From: an uncultured Lewinella sp.
Lineage (GTDB): Bacteria; Bacteroidota; Bacteroidia; Chitinophagales; Saprospiraceae
DNA length: 64,000 nucleotides
NCBI GenBank assembly: GCA_913057725.1
Contig: CAJXOS010000018.1
Location: forward strand, 1 to 64,000
Reading direction: 5' to 3'
A model generated the notes under the pieces. It made no database searches. It was not told the DNA's origin and was given only the letters and a program-made list of their open reading frames with translations. Shown here piece after piece: positions 42,577-52,012 of this stretch. The stretch's first letter is position 1. The number at the start of each line of letters is the position of its first letter. The position numbers were made by a program, and so were the translations under genes.

Positions 42577-42582
42577 TAAGTG
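42577..42582. repeat. Target-site duplication, right (TAAGTG)
   Basis: Direct copy of the hexamer at 40890-40895, immediately outside the right terminal repeat. Confidence 0.75.
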
Positions 42583-42988
42583 AATAGAATTACGGGGTCC
42601 AGCAAGCGTTGGTGAGCTGTCAGAAGACGAGCTCAGAATGGCGGTTGTAACCTTCAGCTGATTGTTGCAATCGCCTCTCTGAAATTCTGAGCAAGACCTT
42701 ACTCAGAATCAATAGTGTCTGGAATGTCCCATCAAAACCTCAAAAGATAATCTTCCAGACACCTGCCTGTTGCGGTAAAGATGGGCTTACTTTGATTGCT
42801 TAAGCATCTAGTGAATAGACGAAAAACGGCTCCCATCGGCTCGGGCATGTGCATTGATGTGTTCACTATGTCTTGGTTTCTTGACCATAGATAGTTGAGG
42901 ACTACCCAGTAATGTGAACCACACGAATATAAGCGACTAGTTACTGCAATGCAAGACGGTGTCAAAAATTGACACCGGGCACTCTTTA
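42583..42988. other. Non-coding stretch with several inverted repeats
   Basis: No gene seen. It holds CTCAGAAT...ATTCTGAG with inner pairing (about 42634-42698), GTGTCTGGAA (42715-42724) with TTCCAGACAC (42753-42762), and the hairpin at 42958-42976. It may contain decayed mobile DNA. Confidence 0.45.
42958..42976 (-). terminator. Hairpin after the epimerase gene
   Basis: GGTGTCAA-aaa-TTGACACC, an 8-bp perfect stem 13 bp beyond the epimerase stop. No clear T-run, so termination is likely but not sure. Confidence 0.5.
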
Positions 42989-44161
42989 CTACCGGGCCTT
43001 CCAACTCGCAATAATGTCAGCTTCTCTTTGTAGGATAGATTTAGGATCTAACTCTACCTCATCACGCTTTTCCTGCGTAATGGCATCAGAATTCCACCAT
43101 TGGTAGGTATCCTTGATTGTCTGTGTAAGCGGACGGAAGGTTAATCCATTTTCTTTGGCCTTTTCATTGTTGATGGCTGCCGTGCCAGCATTATTGCCAG
43201 TAGGCATGATCCAAGGCACGATATAATAAATTTCATTCTCTTTTAAGAAGTCATAATCGTCAACATAGACCAACGTGGACTCTACATCGAACGCTCCTTT
43301 TGCCTCATCGATGAAAGCATGGATGTTTTGCGATTCCTTGGGACCTACGGCGTTAAAGGTGCCGGTGTTGCGTTCTTCGATCAAACGAATCATCCATTCT
43401 GCCACGTCTCTTACATCGGCATATTGCACAGCATCCTCAGCCTTGCCAGGAACCATTACTTCGCCACCTCTACTTAACCGGATCGGCCAGTGAATAAAAC
43501 GATCTGATTTATCAGCTGGGCCAATCATGTAAGTGGGGCGAACTATGATGGTATTCTCTTCGCCAAAGGCATTGATCGCTGCTTGCTCTGAGTTGGCCTT
43601 CATGACACCGTACCAGTACTCGATCTTTTCTTCGGAATCATCGCTTAAGCCTTCTGGCTCTTCCATGAGTACCGGAGAGGTTTCTTTGAATTCGCTATCT
43701 ACATAAGGATAAAAGACACCTGTCGATGAAGTATAAACATATAGGTCGCAACTGTTCTTTAATAACTCTGCCGTTGCTTTTGTCCATTCGACATCGCGGC
43801 CAGAGTTATCAATAACTACGTCCCACTGACGATCATGCAGTGCGGTCAAATTGTCTTGGCGATCACCAATTAAGGATTCAACTTGCTCGAAGAGCTCCTG
43901 GTGAACGGTGGGCTTAGATTTTCCGCGAGTAAAAGTGGTTACAGAGTGCCCTCTTTCTAAGGCATAAGCAATCTGATGAGGACCAAGGAAACTTGTTCCG
44001 CCCAAGATGAGAATACTTAGTTTTTTGCTTTCCGGCGTTGTTTCTTCTGCTTGTTCTTCAGGAGTGGAATTACAGCTGTATAGCCCAGAGAGTACCAATG
44101 GCAATGCAATTGCCGATTTGATGCTGGTTTCCACAAAAGCTCTTCTTGATTGCTTTTTCAT
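42989..44161 (-). CDS. Tat-exported NAD-dependent epimerase/dehydratase-like protein
   Basis: The start at 44161 is chosen since it opens a twin-arginine signal (KKQSRRAFVE) followed by a hydrophobic stretch and a lipobox-like SGLYSC; the track start at 44260 is unsupported. The 390-residue product has an extended-SDR Rossmann motif (ILGGTSFLGPHQ) and TSSTGVFYPY, but the YxxxK Tyr/Lys is not obvious (EYWYGVMKANSE may serve). Export by Tat fits a cofactor-loaded protein. Substrate unknown. Last gene of a minus-strand run from the acylase. Confidence 0.8.
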   Translation of the reverse strand: MKKQSRRAFVETSIKSAIALPLVLSGLYSCNSTPEEQAEETTPESKKLSILILGGTSFLGPHQIAYALERGHSVTTFTRGKSKPTVHQELFEQVESLIGDRQDNLTALHDRQWDVVIDNSGRDVEWTKATAELLKNSCDLYVYTSSTGVFYPYVDSEFKETSPVLMEEPEGLSDDSEEKIEYWYGVMKANSEQAAINAFGEENTIIVRPTYMIGPADKSDRFIHWPIRLSRGGEVMVPGKAEDAVQYADVRDVAEWMIRLIEERNTGTFNAVGPKESQNIHAFIDEAKGAFDVESTLVYVDDYDFLKENEIYYIVPWIMPTGNNAGTAAINNEKAKENGLTFRPLTQTIKDTYQWWNSDAITQEKRDEVELDPKSILQREADIIASWKAR

Positions 44162-44260
44162 GTTGCTTCCGATTAGCCGTACTGGAAAGTAGGCGATTTG
44201 AAATGAAATACAAGATAGGAAAACCGGAATAGAGGCTAGCAGGGGAGCATAAGCCCCCAA

Positions 44261-45514
44261 TTAGTCAAGGCGGTAATAGATGCACTTTAAGTATGCCCCT
44301 TCAGGAATACTGATTGGATGATCGATATCATGAAAAGTGCGCTCTTGCTCTTGAAATCGTCGACCAGATTGTTGCAAGGCCGCTTCTGCGACTGCGAAAA
44401 AATCGTCCGCGCTTACCCTGCTGGAGCAGGAAGCCAGGACCAGGATACCATTCTTCTCTACTAAAGGAATTGCCAACTTAGCCAGCCGTTCGTAACTACG
44501 AAGAGCACCAGAAACTTCACTGGCTTTTTTGGCGAAGGAAGGAGGGTCCACAACGACAATGTCGAATCGCTTACGTTGCTTTTGCAATTCTTCCATTGCA
44601 ACAAAAGCATCTTTGGCAATGGTGTGCAGCGTAGGATCAGGGAGGTTCAAAAGTGCATTTTGGCGAGCAGTTTCAAGTGCTTGAGCACTGATATCCAGAC
44701 TGTACACTTCTTTCGCACCACCAGATAGAGCATGCACCGAAAAACCTCCGGCATAAGAGAAGATGTCCAAGACACGTTTATCCTTTGCAAGCTCTCCAAC
44801 ACGCTTCCGGTTGTGCCTATGGTCTAGGAAATATCCCGTTTTATGACCGGCAATGACGTTGGCGCTGAAACGAACACCATGTTCTCGGAAGATGACCACA
44901 GGGTCTTCTAATTGGCTATGCAGTACTTGTCCGTCTTCCAGGCCTTTAAGCGCAGCTGTTTCGCGTTGCACATTTCTACTCAGCCGAAGCACGAGTGTTT
45001 CACACTTGGTGATTTGCAGAATGATCGGAAGAATGATTGACAGATACGGAAGCCAAATGAGGCTATACAGTTTTACTACTGCTACCGTATCATATATATC
45101 CGTCACAAAACCTGGCAAACCATCGTTCTCTCCATAAAGCAGCCGGTAGCTATTGGTATCGGTGGCTAGTAGCGGCAGTCGCTTATCGTAGGCTTGCTGG
45201 ATTTTTTCCTCAAACCAGTTTTCATCGATGTTAGCACCTTTGTGAAACTGAAGGAGTTTGATTCGAATAGGAGAACTTGGATCATATAGCCCGAGTGCCA
45301 GGAATTTGTTCTTCTTTTGATCAAAGACGATGGCTAGGTCACCCGCTTTACCTTCTTTATTTTGTTTGGTGATAGAAGCTTCAAATACCCAGGGGTGTTG
45401 CTTTCGAACCATGCGTTCCGCTGCCGGTTTCAAGCGAATCGCAAGACGTTCTTGTGTTGGAAAAGAGGGTAGAGAAAAAGATACGATCACCTTATTGGCA
45501 TTAGTGCTCCGCAA
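44261..45514 (-). CDS. rlmI: RlmI-type class I rRNA large-subunit methyltransferase
   Basis: 417 residues: N-terminal PUA domain (about 20-100, HPWVFEASI), a middle RlmI domain, and a SAM-binding Rossmann methyltransferase (about 220-400) with VLDIFSYAGGFSVHAL, the DPPSFAKK active motif and VLASCSSRVSADDF. Family enzymes make m5C in 23S rRNA. Its start overlaps the DUF547 gene end by 14 bp, implying coupling. Confidence 0.87.
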   Translation of the reverse strand: MRSTNANKVIVSFSLPSFPTQERLAIRLKPAAERMVRKQHPWVFEASITKQNKEGKAGDLAIVFDQKKNKFLALGLYDPSSPIRIKLLQFHKGANIDENWFEEKIQQAYDKRLPLLATDTNSYRLLYGENDGLPGFVTDIYDTVAVVKLYSLIWLPYLSIILPIILQITKCETLVLRLSRNVQRETAALKGLEDGQVLHSQLEDPVVIFREHGVRFSANVIAGHKTGYFLDHRHNRKRVGELAKDKRVLDIFSYAGGFSVHALSGGAKEVYSLDISAQALETARQNALLNLPDPTLHTIAKDAFVAMEELQKQRKRFDIVVVDPPSFAKKASEVSGALRSYERLAKLAIPLVEKNGILVLASCSSRVSADDFFAVAEAALQQSGRRFQEQERTFHDIDHPISIPEGAYLKCIYYRLD

Positions 45515-46190
45515 AGTTATCCAAATTCTCTTCCCAGTTGTAATCCGTAAAAATTATGCGACTATTGGCTTGCCCTAGGTTGAGGTGTCGTTGTACAATT
45601 TTTCGGAGCCCTCGCCGACCACCAAAATCTCCTAGGTACCAGAGCCCTAGACGAGAAAAATGAAGCTCATTTACTTTTTCGTCAAAAGAGGTTTCTGTTT
45701 CCAGAAAACTATGGGTCGCCAGTTCTAGCTGTTGCTCAATGTAATCGGATCGGTAAAAAGCAATTGGAGGGCAGCTTTGTGCGCCGCAGTTTAGGGCAAA
45801 GTGAATCCGAAAGTCAATCTTCTTGACTGCTAATTTTCGAATATGCCCTGGAGTAAAGAGATTGGGTAAAAAGCCAAGCCCCAGCTTCGCACGATAGCGC
45901 CTCAAAATGCCGTGCTCAATCTCATCCAAACTAAAAGCCAGTCCGGCAATATGACAAAGGCGTTCACGATAAATAGCCGGCTTGTTTACTCCTTCGTCTC
46001 TACGCAAGTGAAGAAAGAAGGCATTGTAGCCATTAATCCAAAATGCCTTCTTCTCTTGGTCCGTAGAAAGAGACAGAGCGAGGTCATTCGTAGGGTGGTT
46101 AGCTAATGTTTCCAGGAATGGACCAGCGTCTTCTCTTTTTTTAACAGCGAGCAGAAAATCTGCTGCCATTTGTTGTAGCGGCATGAGCAA
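45501..46190 (-). CDS. DUF547 domain protein
   Basis: 229 residues of the DUF547 family (KAFWINGYNAFFLHL, IHFALNCGAQSCPPI, the conserved Cys in LNCGAQSCP). No signal peptide is evident, so a cytosolic location is likely. The function is unknown; a papain-like hydrolase fold has been proposed for the family from such conserved Cys/His residues. Operon order is acylase, DUF547, rlmI. Confidence 0.8.
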   Translation of the reverse strand: MLMPLQQMAADFLLAVKKREDAGPFLETLANHPTNDLALSLSTDQEKKAFWINGYNAFFLHLRRDEGVNKPAIYRERLCHIAGLAFSLDEIEHGILRRYRAKLGLGFLPNLFTPGHIRKLAVKKIDFRIHFALNCGAQSCPPIAFYRSDYIEQQLELATHSFLETETSFDEKVNELHFSRLGLWYLGDFGGRRGLRKIVQRHLNLGQANSRIIFTDYNWEENLDNFAEH

Positions 46191-46238
46191 GCTTGATTTA
46201 ATTGATGAACGGAGAACGCTTGTTTCCCGTTCGTCGTT

Positions 46239-48650
46239 TTATTCCCCACTTGGAACTAGACGGTATTGCTCAGTCCGGACACTTTCTATCTTTTCTCTGC
46301 TGTAGTAAAGTGGGAAAAAACCATCAGCCGCCCATTGCTCATACAGGTTTCTGTAGTAAGGGCTACTGGGGTCACCAGATTGTCCTGGAGCGTTCATGCC
46401 CACAGATTTATCCCAGTCGTTTACGTCTACAATTATCCTAAAGGTGGCACCATGGGTTTGGCCGTTATTGCCGCCTGTTGCACCTGGAGTAAATCCGTTC
46501 CCTCCTCTTGGAAGGATGGCTGTATTGAGCTGGGCTTTCAATTCTTCATTGACGACCTTTCCTAGTGGGTGCATGATCTGTACATGTTTGTAAGCTGCTT
46601 GCCCATATTGCCACTGATCCATATTGGCCCCGAACTGATCCTCCATCGACTGAACGGCAGAGTTGAAGGTTCCGATTAAGTAAGCGTTGATGTCCTCGGC
46701 CGAAGGGCTGCCCATTTTACTGCTGGGATCCAAAACCCATTGGATGATTTTTGTGAGTTGTACATTAGGGTCTACCTGTTCGGCTTCCGGGTCCGGAAAG
46801 TAGTCAAATAAGCGATCAAAGAGTTCGTTTTCCCAGCGAACATATATACCTGCTTCCACAGATGTAGGGGCCAGAACAAAATCCCAATTCATCAAGCGAT
46901 CTTTTGCTGATGCAGCAGCGGCATTAGCAGGCTCAATGTCTTCTAGCAAAGGCACCAGTGTTCGAGCGGGAATTGACAGGTAATCTGTTTGCAGGTGCTG
47001 CATATCATCCATCGTTAATGCTTCTCCAGAGCGGAGAACTTCTTCTACTCGTTCTCCTCGGAAAGGATCAGACCAATTGAATCCGATAGCGTCCCACTCG
47101 GTGTAGGAATCTGGCGTTACATTCTGGTTGGCAGTAGCGAAATAACCCTCTTCTGGGTTAAAGACGTTGGGTTTTTCCTTTATCGGCAAATAGCCATCCC
47201 ATTCGTAGCGACCATCTCCAGACACGGGGACCATACCGCTAAAGTTGCGTCGTACTGGAGCGATACCAACAGCTTGCCAGCCGATATTACCCTCGCGATC
47301 TGCCCAGATCATATTCTCTCCTGGAATGTGGCTGTAGTTACAGGCCTCGCGAAATTCTTCCCAGTTCTTGGCTTGATCCATTCGTAAAGATGCCAGATAT
47401 GGTGAGCCGCCTGGTTCTAGCCAGGCACATCGTACGGCATAAGCTTTGTGGTTTATACTGTCGATATAGGTGACCGGACCGTGCCGTGTGTAGTGGAGAT
47501 CAACGGTAGTGTTTTCCTGTCCCTTTACTGGAATTGTTTCCGTAATTGTTCGCATGCTTTCCCAGTCTCCATAGTAGCGGTACTCCTGTGGGTTGTCAGG
47601 GTTAATGTCATAGACATATAAGTCTTCTCCATCCGTGCGGAAGACCGTTAGGCCCCAAGCGCCATATTCATTATGCCCAATAGAAACACCGGGGATTTCT
47701 GGCTCTCCACCACCAATTACATTCCACCCTGGTGCTGATAGATGTACCCAATAGCGGAGGGATGGAACGGCCAAACGGCGATGTGGATCGTTGGCCATAA
47801 ATGCGTGTCCATCTTGACCTAAGGCTGGTCTGGTAACCCAGTTGTTGGAACCTAGCCACCATTGCACCCTGCGAGAGTTATCTACTTCTTCAATACTGCC
47901 AATAGATTGGTCCAGTTCTTTTGTGCGGTAAGCTGGAAGTACATCCTCGGGTTGGAAGACTACTGATTTACGGTAGGCACCATAGAGCTCCAATATTTTA
48001 TCGGAGAGTAAAAGTTCACCGTTGATGGCAGGGTCTATGTCAAGCACTGGGTCTTTCGGGTGGAACCAATAGTATTCCTTGGTTTTTTCTACTCCCATTT
48101 GCACGACAGATTGTGCTACTTCAAGTTCAGTTTCGATATTTCCTAAAAGCCCCTGGTGCCGCGAGATTACCACCTCAGGCCCCCATTTTTCAGGTAGGAT
48201 ACCCAGCGCTTTAAAAGTGACAGGTAGTAGCGTACTGTCTTGTAGCACTTCTTCGATATAGGCGTTGACACCATCCGTGTAAGCGTTAATGATCTCAACA
48301 CCATCTGGATGGTAATATTGGAATTCTGTTTCTAAATCTCCGCGGTACATAAACAAGCGCGTACCGATATCGCGCTTTAGCTCTCTTGGGCCCAGAATTT
48401 CTGCGACAGTGCCAGTAGCCTGTCGTCTCCAGACCTCGAACTGGAATAGTCGATCTCGGGCTGCACAATAACCTTGGGCAAAAAATAGATCACGCTGATT
48501 ATTTGCATAAATGTGGTTAAGGCCGAATTCGTCACGAATGACTTCAACTTCTTCAGTGAGCCCAGAAAGGGTTAGCACTTCTTGATCGGAAGTTGGACGG
48601 CAGCCGGAGAATATGGTCAAAAGGATAAGGCAAGATAGAATTGATCTCAT
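46239..48650 (-). CDS. Penicillin acylase-family N-terminal-nucleophile hydrolase (lipoprotein)
   Basis: 803 residues. A lipoprotein signal (FSGC, Cys17) is followed by the alpha chain, a linker, and the nucleophile Ser268 in GSNNW, which becomes the N-terminus of the beta chain after self-cleavage. MANDPHRR and GGNGFTPGATGG match the family core. Members cleave amide bonds in beta-lactams, N-acyl-homoserine lactones or acyl amino acids, so quorum-signal or antibiotic degradation is possible but unproven. Confidence 0.9.
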   Translation of the reverse strand: MRSILSCLILLTIFSGCRPTSDQEVLTLSGLTEEVEVIRDEFGLNHIYANNQRDLFFAQGYCAARDRLFQFEVWRRQATGTVAEILGPRELKRDIGTRLFMYRGDLETEFQYYHPDGVEIINAYTDGVNAYIEEVLQDSTLLPVTFKALGILPEKWGPEVVISRHQGLLGNIETELEVAQSVVQMGVEKTKEYYWFHPKDPVLDIDPAINGELLLSDKILELYGAYRKSVVFQPEDVLPAYRTKELDQSIGSIEEVDNSRRVQWWLGSNNWVTRPALGQDGHAFMANDPHRRLAVPSLRYWVHLSAPGWNVIGGGEPEIPGVSIGHNEYGAWGLTVFRTDGEDLYVYDINPDNPQEYRYYGDWESMRTITETIPVKGQENTTVDLHYTRHGPVTYIDSINHKAYAVRCAWLEPGGSPYLASLRMDQAKNWEEFREACNYSHIPGENMIWADREGNIGWQAVGIAPVRRNFSGMVPVSGDGRYEWDGYLPIKEKPNVFNPEEGYFATANQNVTPDSYTEWDAIGFNWSDPFRGERVEEVLRSGEALTMDDMQHLQTDYLSIPARTLVPLLEDIEPANAAAASAKDRLMNWDFVLAPTSVEAGIYVRWENELFDRLFDYFPDPEAEQVDPNVQLTKIIQWVLDPSSKMGSPSAEDINAYLIGTFNSAVQSMEDQFGANMDQWQYGQAAYKHVQIMHPLGKVVNEELKAQLNTAILPRGGNGFTPGATGGNNGQTHGATFRIIVDVNDWDKSVGMNAPGQSGDPSSPYYRNLYEQWAADGFFPLYYSREKIESVRTEQYRLVPSGE

Positions 48651-48826
48651 GATATGGTGTTGTGGTGTGTTTAGAGTATGTTTAAAATTTGTTCGAACTG
48701 ATTATCAATAGATTAAGGTTTTTACAAAAGAAAAACAAAGGAGCTTGGCGGGTCAAGTGACTGCGTTTTTCTGAAGTGAGGTTCTTAAGATATTGGTCAT
48801 CAGAAAGTAGAAATTTAGACATGCTC

Positions 48827-49774
48827 TTATTCAAAAAGACGTTTCCAATCAGCTTCAGCGGCGAGGTATGCAAAGGAGTAAGGGTTACCCTTATCGAGCA
48901 GTATGCCGAATTGTTGTTGGGCGGCAGCGGTGTCTTGTTGGTGGTAGAGATGCCAATTCCCGAGCCCGTACATTAAGACATCATCAGAGGAGGGCCTTTT
49001 ACCTTCGGGAATGAGGTCGCTGGTCTGTAGGGCTCCTTGGTAGAAACGACACATTTGATAGTAACTCCCATTTTCGATAATGTCCATCTCACCGTGTACT
49101 GGTGCTAAGATGCTATCAGCTGCGGCCTCCTGATTGAGCTTCCGATTGATCATGTATAACCAATGACCTCCAGATACGATATTGTCATCGTACTTGTGAG
49201 TCACTGTTCGATTTCCAAAGGCTTCGAGTGCTTTAGGAAGATTGTCTTGCAAGTAATAAGCTAGGCCCAGGTGGTACCAAATATTACCGTGCAGGGTGCT
49301 CAATGGAATGTTTCTATCGTTGGGCAAGCCATCTGGCTCCGTTTCATCTTCCTTTCCCTGAATTTGACTAGCTGCTTTTTCAAAGTCAGCAATAGCCTTG
49401 TCGTATTGACGGGTAGAGATGTAGCGATGCCCACGGTGCCGATACATGCGAGCATCCTCTGGATGTTTTTCGATGCCCATGGTATAGATATCAATGGCCT
49501 CTTGATAGTGCCCCAGATAAGCAGTGCGTCGACCAAACCAAATCAATGCATCCGGGTCATTAGGTTGTTCTTGATAAGCGGTGAGCGCAGCACTATAGTT
49601 GTCAAGAGCTTGTCCTTTCGCGGGAGTGTCACTGTATAAGGAGTCTCCCCGTAAAGTGACGGCTTCCAACCGTGGTGCTAGGTTGAACGGGGCTTCTTCG
49701 GTAGTTGATGATGTTGTGCTGGGTTGCTGGCAAGCGAATAGGAGTGTCAAGATGAATAATGGGAGGTACTTCAT
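48827..49774 (-). CDS. TPR lipoprotein
   Basis: 315 residues with a lipobox LLFAC (Cys about 15). Several tetratricopeptide repeats at about 75-200 (ALIWFGRRTAYLGHYQEAIDIYTMGI, MYRHRGHRYISTRQYDKAIADFEKA, WYHLGLAYYLQDNLPKALEAF). It probably acts as a periplasmic scaffold; no catalytic domain is seen. Its start codon lies about 125 bp beyond the hydrolase terminator. Confidence 0.82.
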   Translation of the reverse strand: MKYLPLFILTLLFACQQPSTTSSTTEEAPFNLAPRLEAVTLRGDSLYSDTPAKGQALDNYSAALTAYQEQPNDPDALIWFGRRTAYLGHYQEAIDIYTMGIEKHPEDARMYRHRGHRYISTRQYDKAIADFEKAASQIQGKEDETEPDGLPNDRNIPLSTLHGNIWYHLGLAYYLQDNLPKALEAFGNRTVTHKYDDNIVSGGHWLYMINRKLNQEAAADSILAPVHGEMDIIENGSYYQMCRFYQGALQTSDLIPEGKRPSSDDVLMYGLGNWHLYHQQDTAAAQQQFGILLDKGNPYSFAYLAAEADWKRLFE

Positions 49775-49898
49775 AAGCGTTTATTGGTGTGGTGGTCGCT
49801 TGGGGTAGGTTTCCCAAAATACGGTATAAATGCATTAATGTACTTATACCGCAAGTGTCCACCTTGATTTGAGTCTTTATACCAACCCACATAAAATG

Positions 49899-49926
49899 CG
49901 ACGAGGCGTTCCTGAACGCCTCGTCG
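49899..49926 (-). terminator. Strong intrinsic terminator of the NTF2-hydrolase gene
   Basis: CGACGAGGCGTT-cctg-AACGCCTCGTCG, a perfect 12-bp stem with tetraloop; on the minus strand it is followed by CATTTTATG. It lies about 60 bp past the stop of the hydrolase fusion. Confidence 0.8.
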
Positions 49927-49988
49927 TTATTACGTCATGCTGCTAAGGCATGGTATAGTCTATTGTTCCACATGGAACGAGATAGCTT

Positions 49989-51899
49989 CTACTTCGACTG
50001 TAAGTAGTCGACTACTTTATTAATAGCGGCGTTTACAGCCTCCTCTTCATAATACAACTGCTGCTGATTGTATTCATTGAGCCAAATTGCTTCCTTGTTT
50101 CCAGGAATTTGTTCCAAGAACGCCTTAGCACCATGAGGTACAGCGCCTTGCTCACTGTGCACCACTAATACGTCTTGCTTGATATCCGCACCGGCAGCAA
50201 TACCGTCGAAAGTCAACCATGGCTCCCAGCTGCTTACGGCAAAACGATTATCATAATATTGGCCAGCAGCTTTTGCTGGGTTCAAGTAGTAGTCAAATGC
50301 GTTCTCTGGTACGTACATGGCACTTAGAGGGTCTAGCTCGCTAGCGGCCAAAACGTAAGGCATTTCACCGGTGGCAGCATAGGTTTCTTTGGCGTCTTGT
50401 GCGGCTTGCAATAAGCCTTCTGTTCCACCCGGGCGCATATCATAGATACTCTTCGCGATTTCCGGATTATGTAGCCAAGGAGCGATCAACACCAGGTTGT
50501 TAATCCGTTCGTCTTGCGCTGTAGCGTGGGCCATATAGCCAGCACTTGCACATACACCCACACCAGAGATGGCAGTCTTCTGAACATTTGGATGTGTAGC
50601 TAGATAATCAACGGCAGCTGTAATGTCATTAATCTTCAGATGATAATCTTCCACCTGCCGAGGCTGTCCTTCACTTTGACCAAAACCAGTAAAGTCGAAT
50701 GTCAAAGCTAGAATGCCTTGTTGAGCCAATAAACTGGCGTATTCATCAGGCATTTGCTCTTTCACACTCGTCCAGCTACCCGTAACGATAGCGGATGGAT
50801 ATTGAGCAGTCTCATCAAAGTTTGGAGGAAGGAATAGGTGACCGACTAAGTGTACTCCCGCACTCGTGAAGGTGACTTCCTGCATGGTTACCCCTCCATC
50901 GCGAGCGGCTCCGGCAGCATGTACGGAATAGTTGGTAGGCTGTAGCCCCGTCCAGCTAGAGAGGAGGATGTCAGGATTGAAGTGCTCTACATTTCTGATG
51001 GTTTTTCCCTCAGTATCTACTTCGAATAGACTCACGTAGGCATTGTTGTAGTCCTTTCCTGATTCTGTTTTAACCGTCCCTTGGTATTTCACCAAAACAA
51101 CTTGTGGATTCTGCGTTGGATAGTAAGTACGATCGTAGCGCTGATCATATTTCATAACCAAGTTATACTGCTGCTCTAGCGCTGATTTTCCATCAAGTTC
51201 TTTGGGGAAGTTGGTAGGAGCTAAAGGCATCTGCTGAACGGCATTCGTGCTCAGGTTCTCTAGGAACGCTTCGAAATTGGTAGTCTCTAAGGCGGTGAAA
51301 AAGCGTTCTACGCTGGCCTCTGCTTTGGACGCTGTTGCTAGATCCTGTATCTCACCATTGGCAACGCGCTCTAAAGCAACCATAGGTAGGGATTCATTGC
51401 CAGCTTGGCGATAAAGGCTAAGGTCGATCCGTGCTAGTTTCCAGGCACCATTCTCTTGTACAAATTCGGTGTCATACCCAGCAAAAATAGTCCAGTAGTC
51501 ATCTCCATCAGCTACTTGCAGGTAGTGTACGGCAATACCGTCAAAGGTGCTGGTAGCGCGGTCGTCGGCTACCCAGATGGCAAAGTTGTGGATTTGGTGC
51601 ACGGTACGCTCAAAACCAGGAAGTAAGCCAGCCCAACCGTTGACGATTTCATCTGGTGTTTGAAAACCAGGCGTACCACCCAGATCACTGTAGTCCGTGT
51701 AAACGCGTTCCGCCATTAGTGATTTTGCGGCATCCCAATTGCGAGCATCAGCTGCTGCGAATAGTTGCTCCAATAAAGCCTGAATGGCCTGTTGATCTTT
51801 ATCGAAATTCATATTTGGTGAAGTTGTGTTTGGCAAATTGTTATTCCCCAGAAGGGAAAAAACGAATAGGTTAAGAAGGAGGAAGAATGAGTATTTCAT
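49989..51899 (-). CDS. Exported fusion: two NTF2-like domains plus alpha/beta hydrolase
   Basis: 636 residues. Signal peptide, then two NTF2/SnoaL-like domains (about 30-165 and 185-325), then an alpha/beta hydrolase (about 335-636). The nucleophile elbow reads GVGVCASAG, with Cys at the place of the usual Ser, as in dienelactone-hydrolase relatives; late acid/His candidates are the Asp in KQDVLVVHSE and the His in VPHGAK. Function unknown; the NTF2 parts may bind the same small molecule the hydrolase processes. An AraC regulator lies upstream on the same strand. Confidence 0.82.
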   Translation of the reverse strand: MKYSFFLLLNLFVFSLLGNNNLPNTTSPNMNFDKDQQAIQALLEQLFAAADARNWDAAKSLMAERVYTDYSDLGGTPGFQTPDEIVNGWAGLLPGFERTVHQIHNFAIWVADDRATSTFDGIAVHYLQVADGDDYWTIFAGYDTEFVQENGAWKLARIDLSLYRQAGNESLPMVALERVANGEIQDLATASKAEASVERFFTALETTNFEAFLENLSTNAVQQMPLAPTNFPKELDGKSALEQQYNLVMKYDQRYDRTYYPTQNPQVVLVKYQGTVKTESGKDYNNAYVSLFEVDTEGKTIRNVEHFNPDILLSSWTGLQPTNYSVHAAGAARDGGVTMQEVTFTSAGVHLVGHLFLPPNFDETAQYPSAIVTGSWTSVKEQMPDEYASLLAQQGILALTFDFTGFGQSEGQPRQVEDYHLKINDITAAVDYLATHPNVQKTAISGVGVCASAGYMAHATAQDERINNLVLIAPWLHNPEIAKSIYDMRPGGTEGLLQAAQDAKETYAATGEMPYVLAASELDPLSAMYVPENAFDYYLNPAKAAGQYYDNRFAVSSWEPWLTFDGIAAGADIKQDVLVVHSEQGAVPHGAKAFLEQIPGNKEAIWLNEYNQQQLYYEEEAVNAAINKVVDYLQSK

Positions 51900-51932
51900 G
51901 TCGTGTCTTATTCTTTATTTCAGATTACACGA

Positions 51933-51940
51933 CAAAAGTA
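51933..51940 (-). promoter_or_regulatory. -7 box TACTTTTG of the NTF2-hydrolase gene
   Basis: Exact TAnnTTTG match on the minus strand, 33 nt upstream of the ATG at 51899, giving the fusion gene its own promoter. Confidence 0.45.
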
Positions 51941-52012
51941 TAGGCGGGCTGTACTCGGGGAAATACAGATATCAAAGCAGGAAATACGGAAATCAAAGAT
52001 GAGGGAGAGTAA

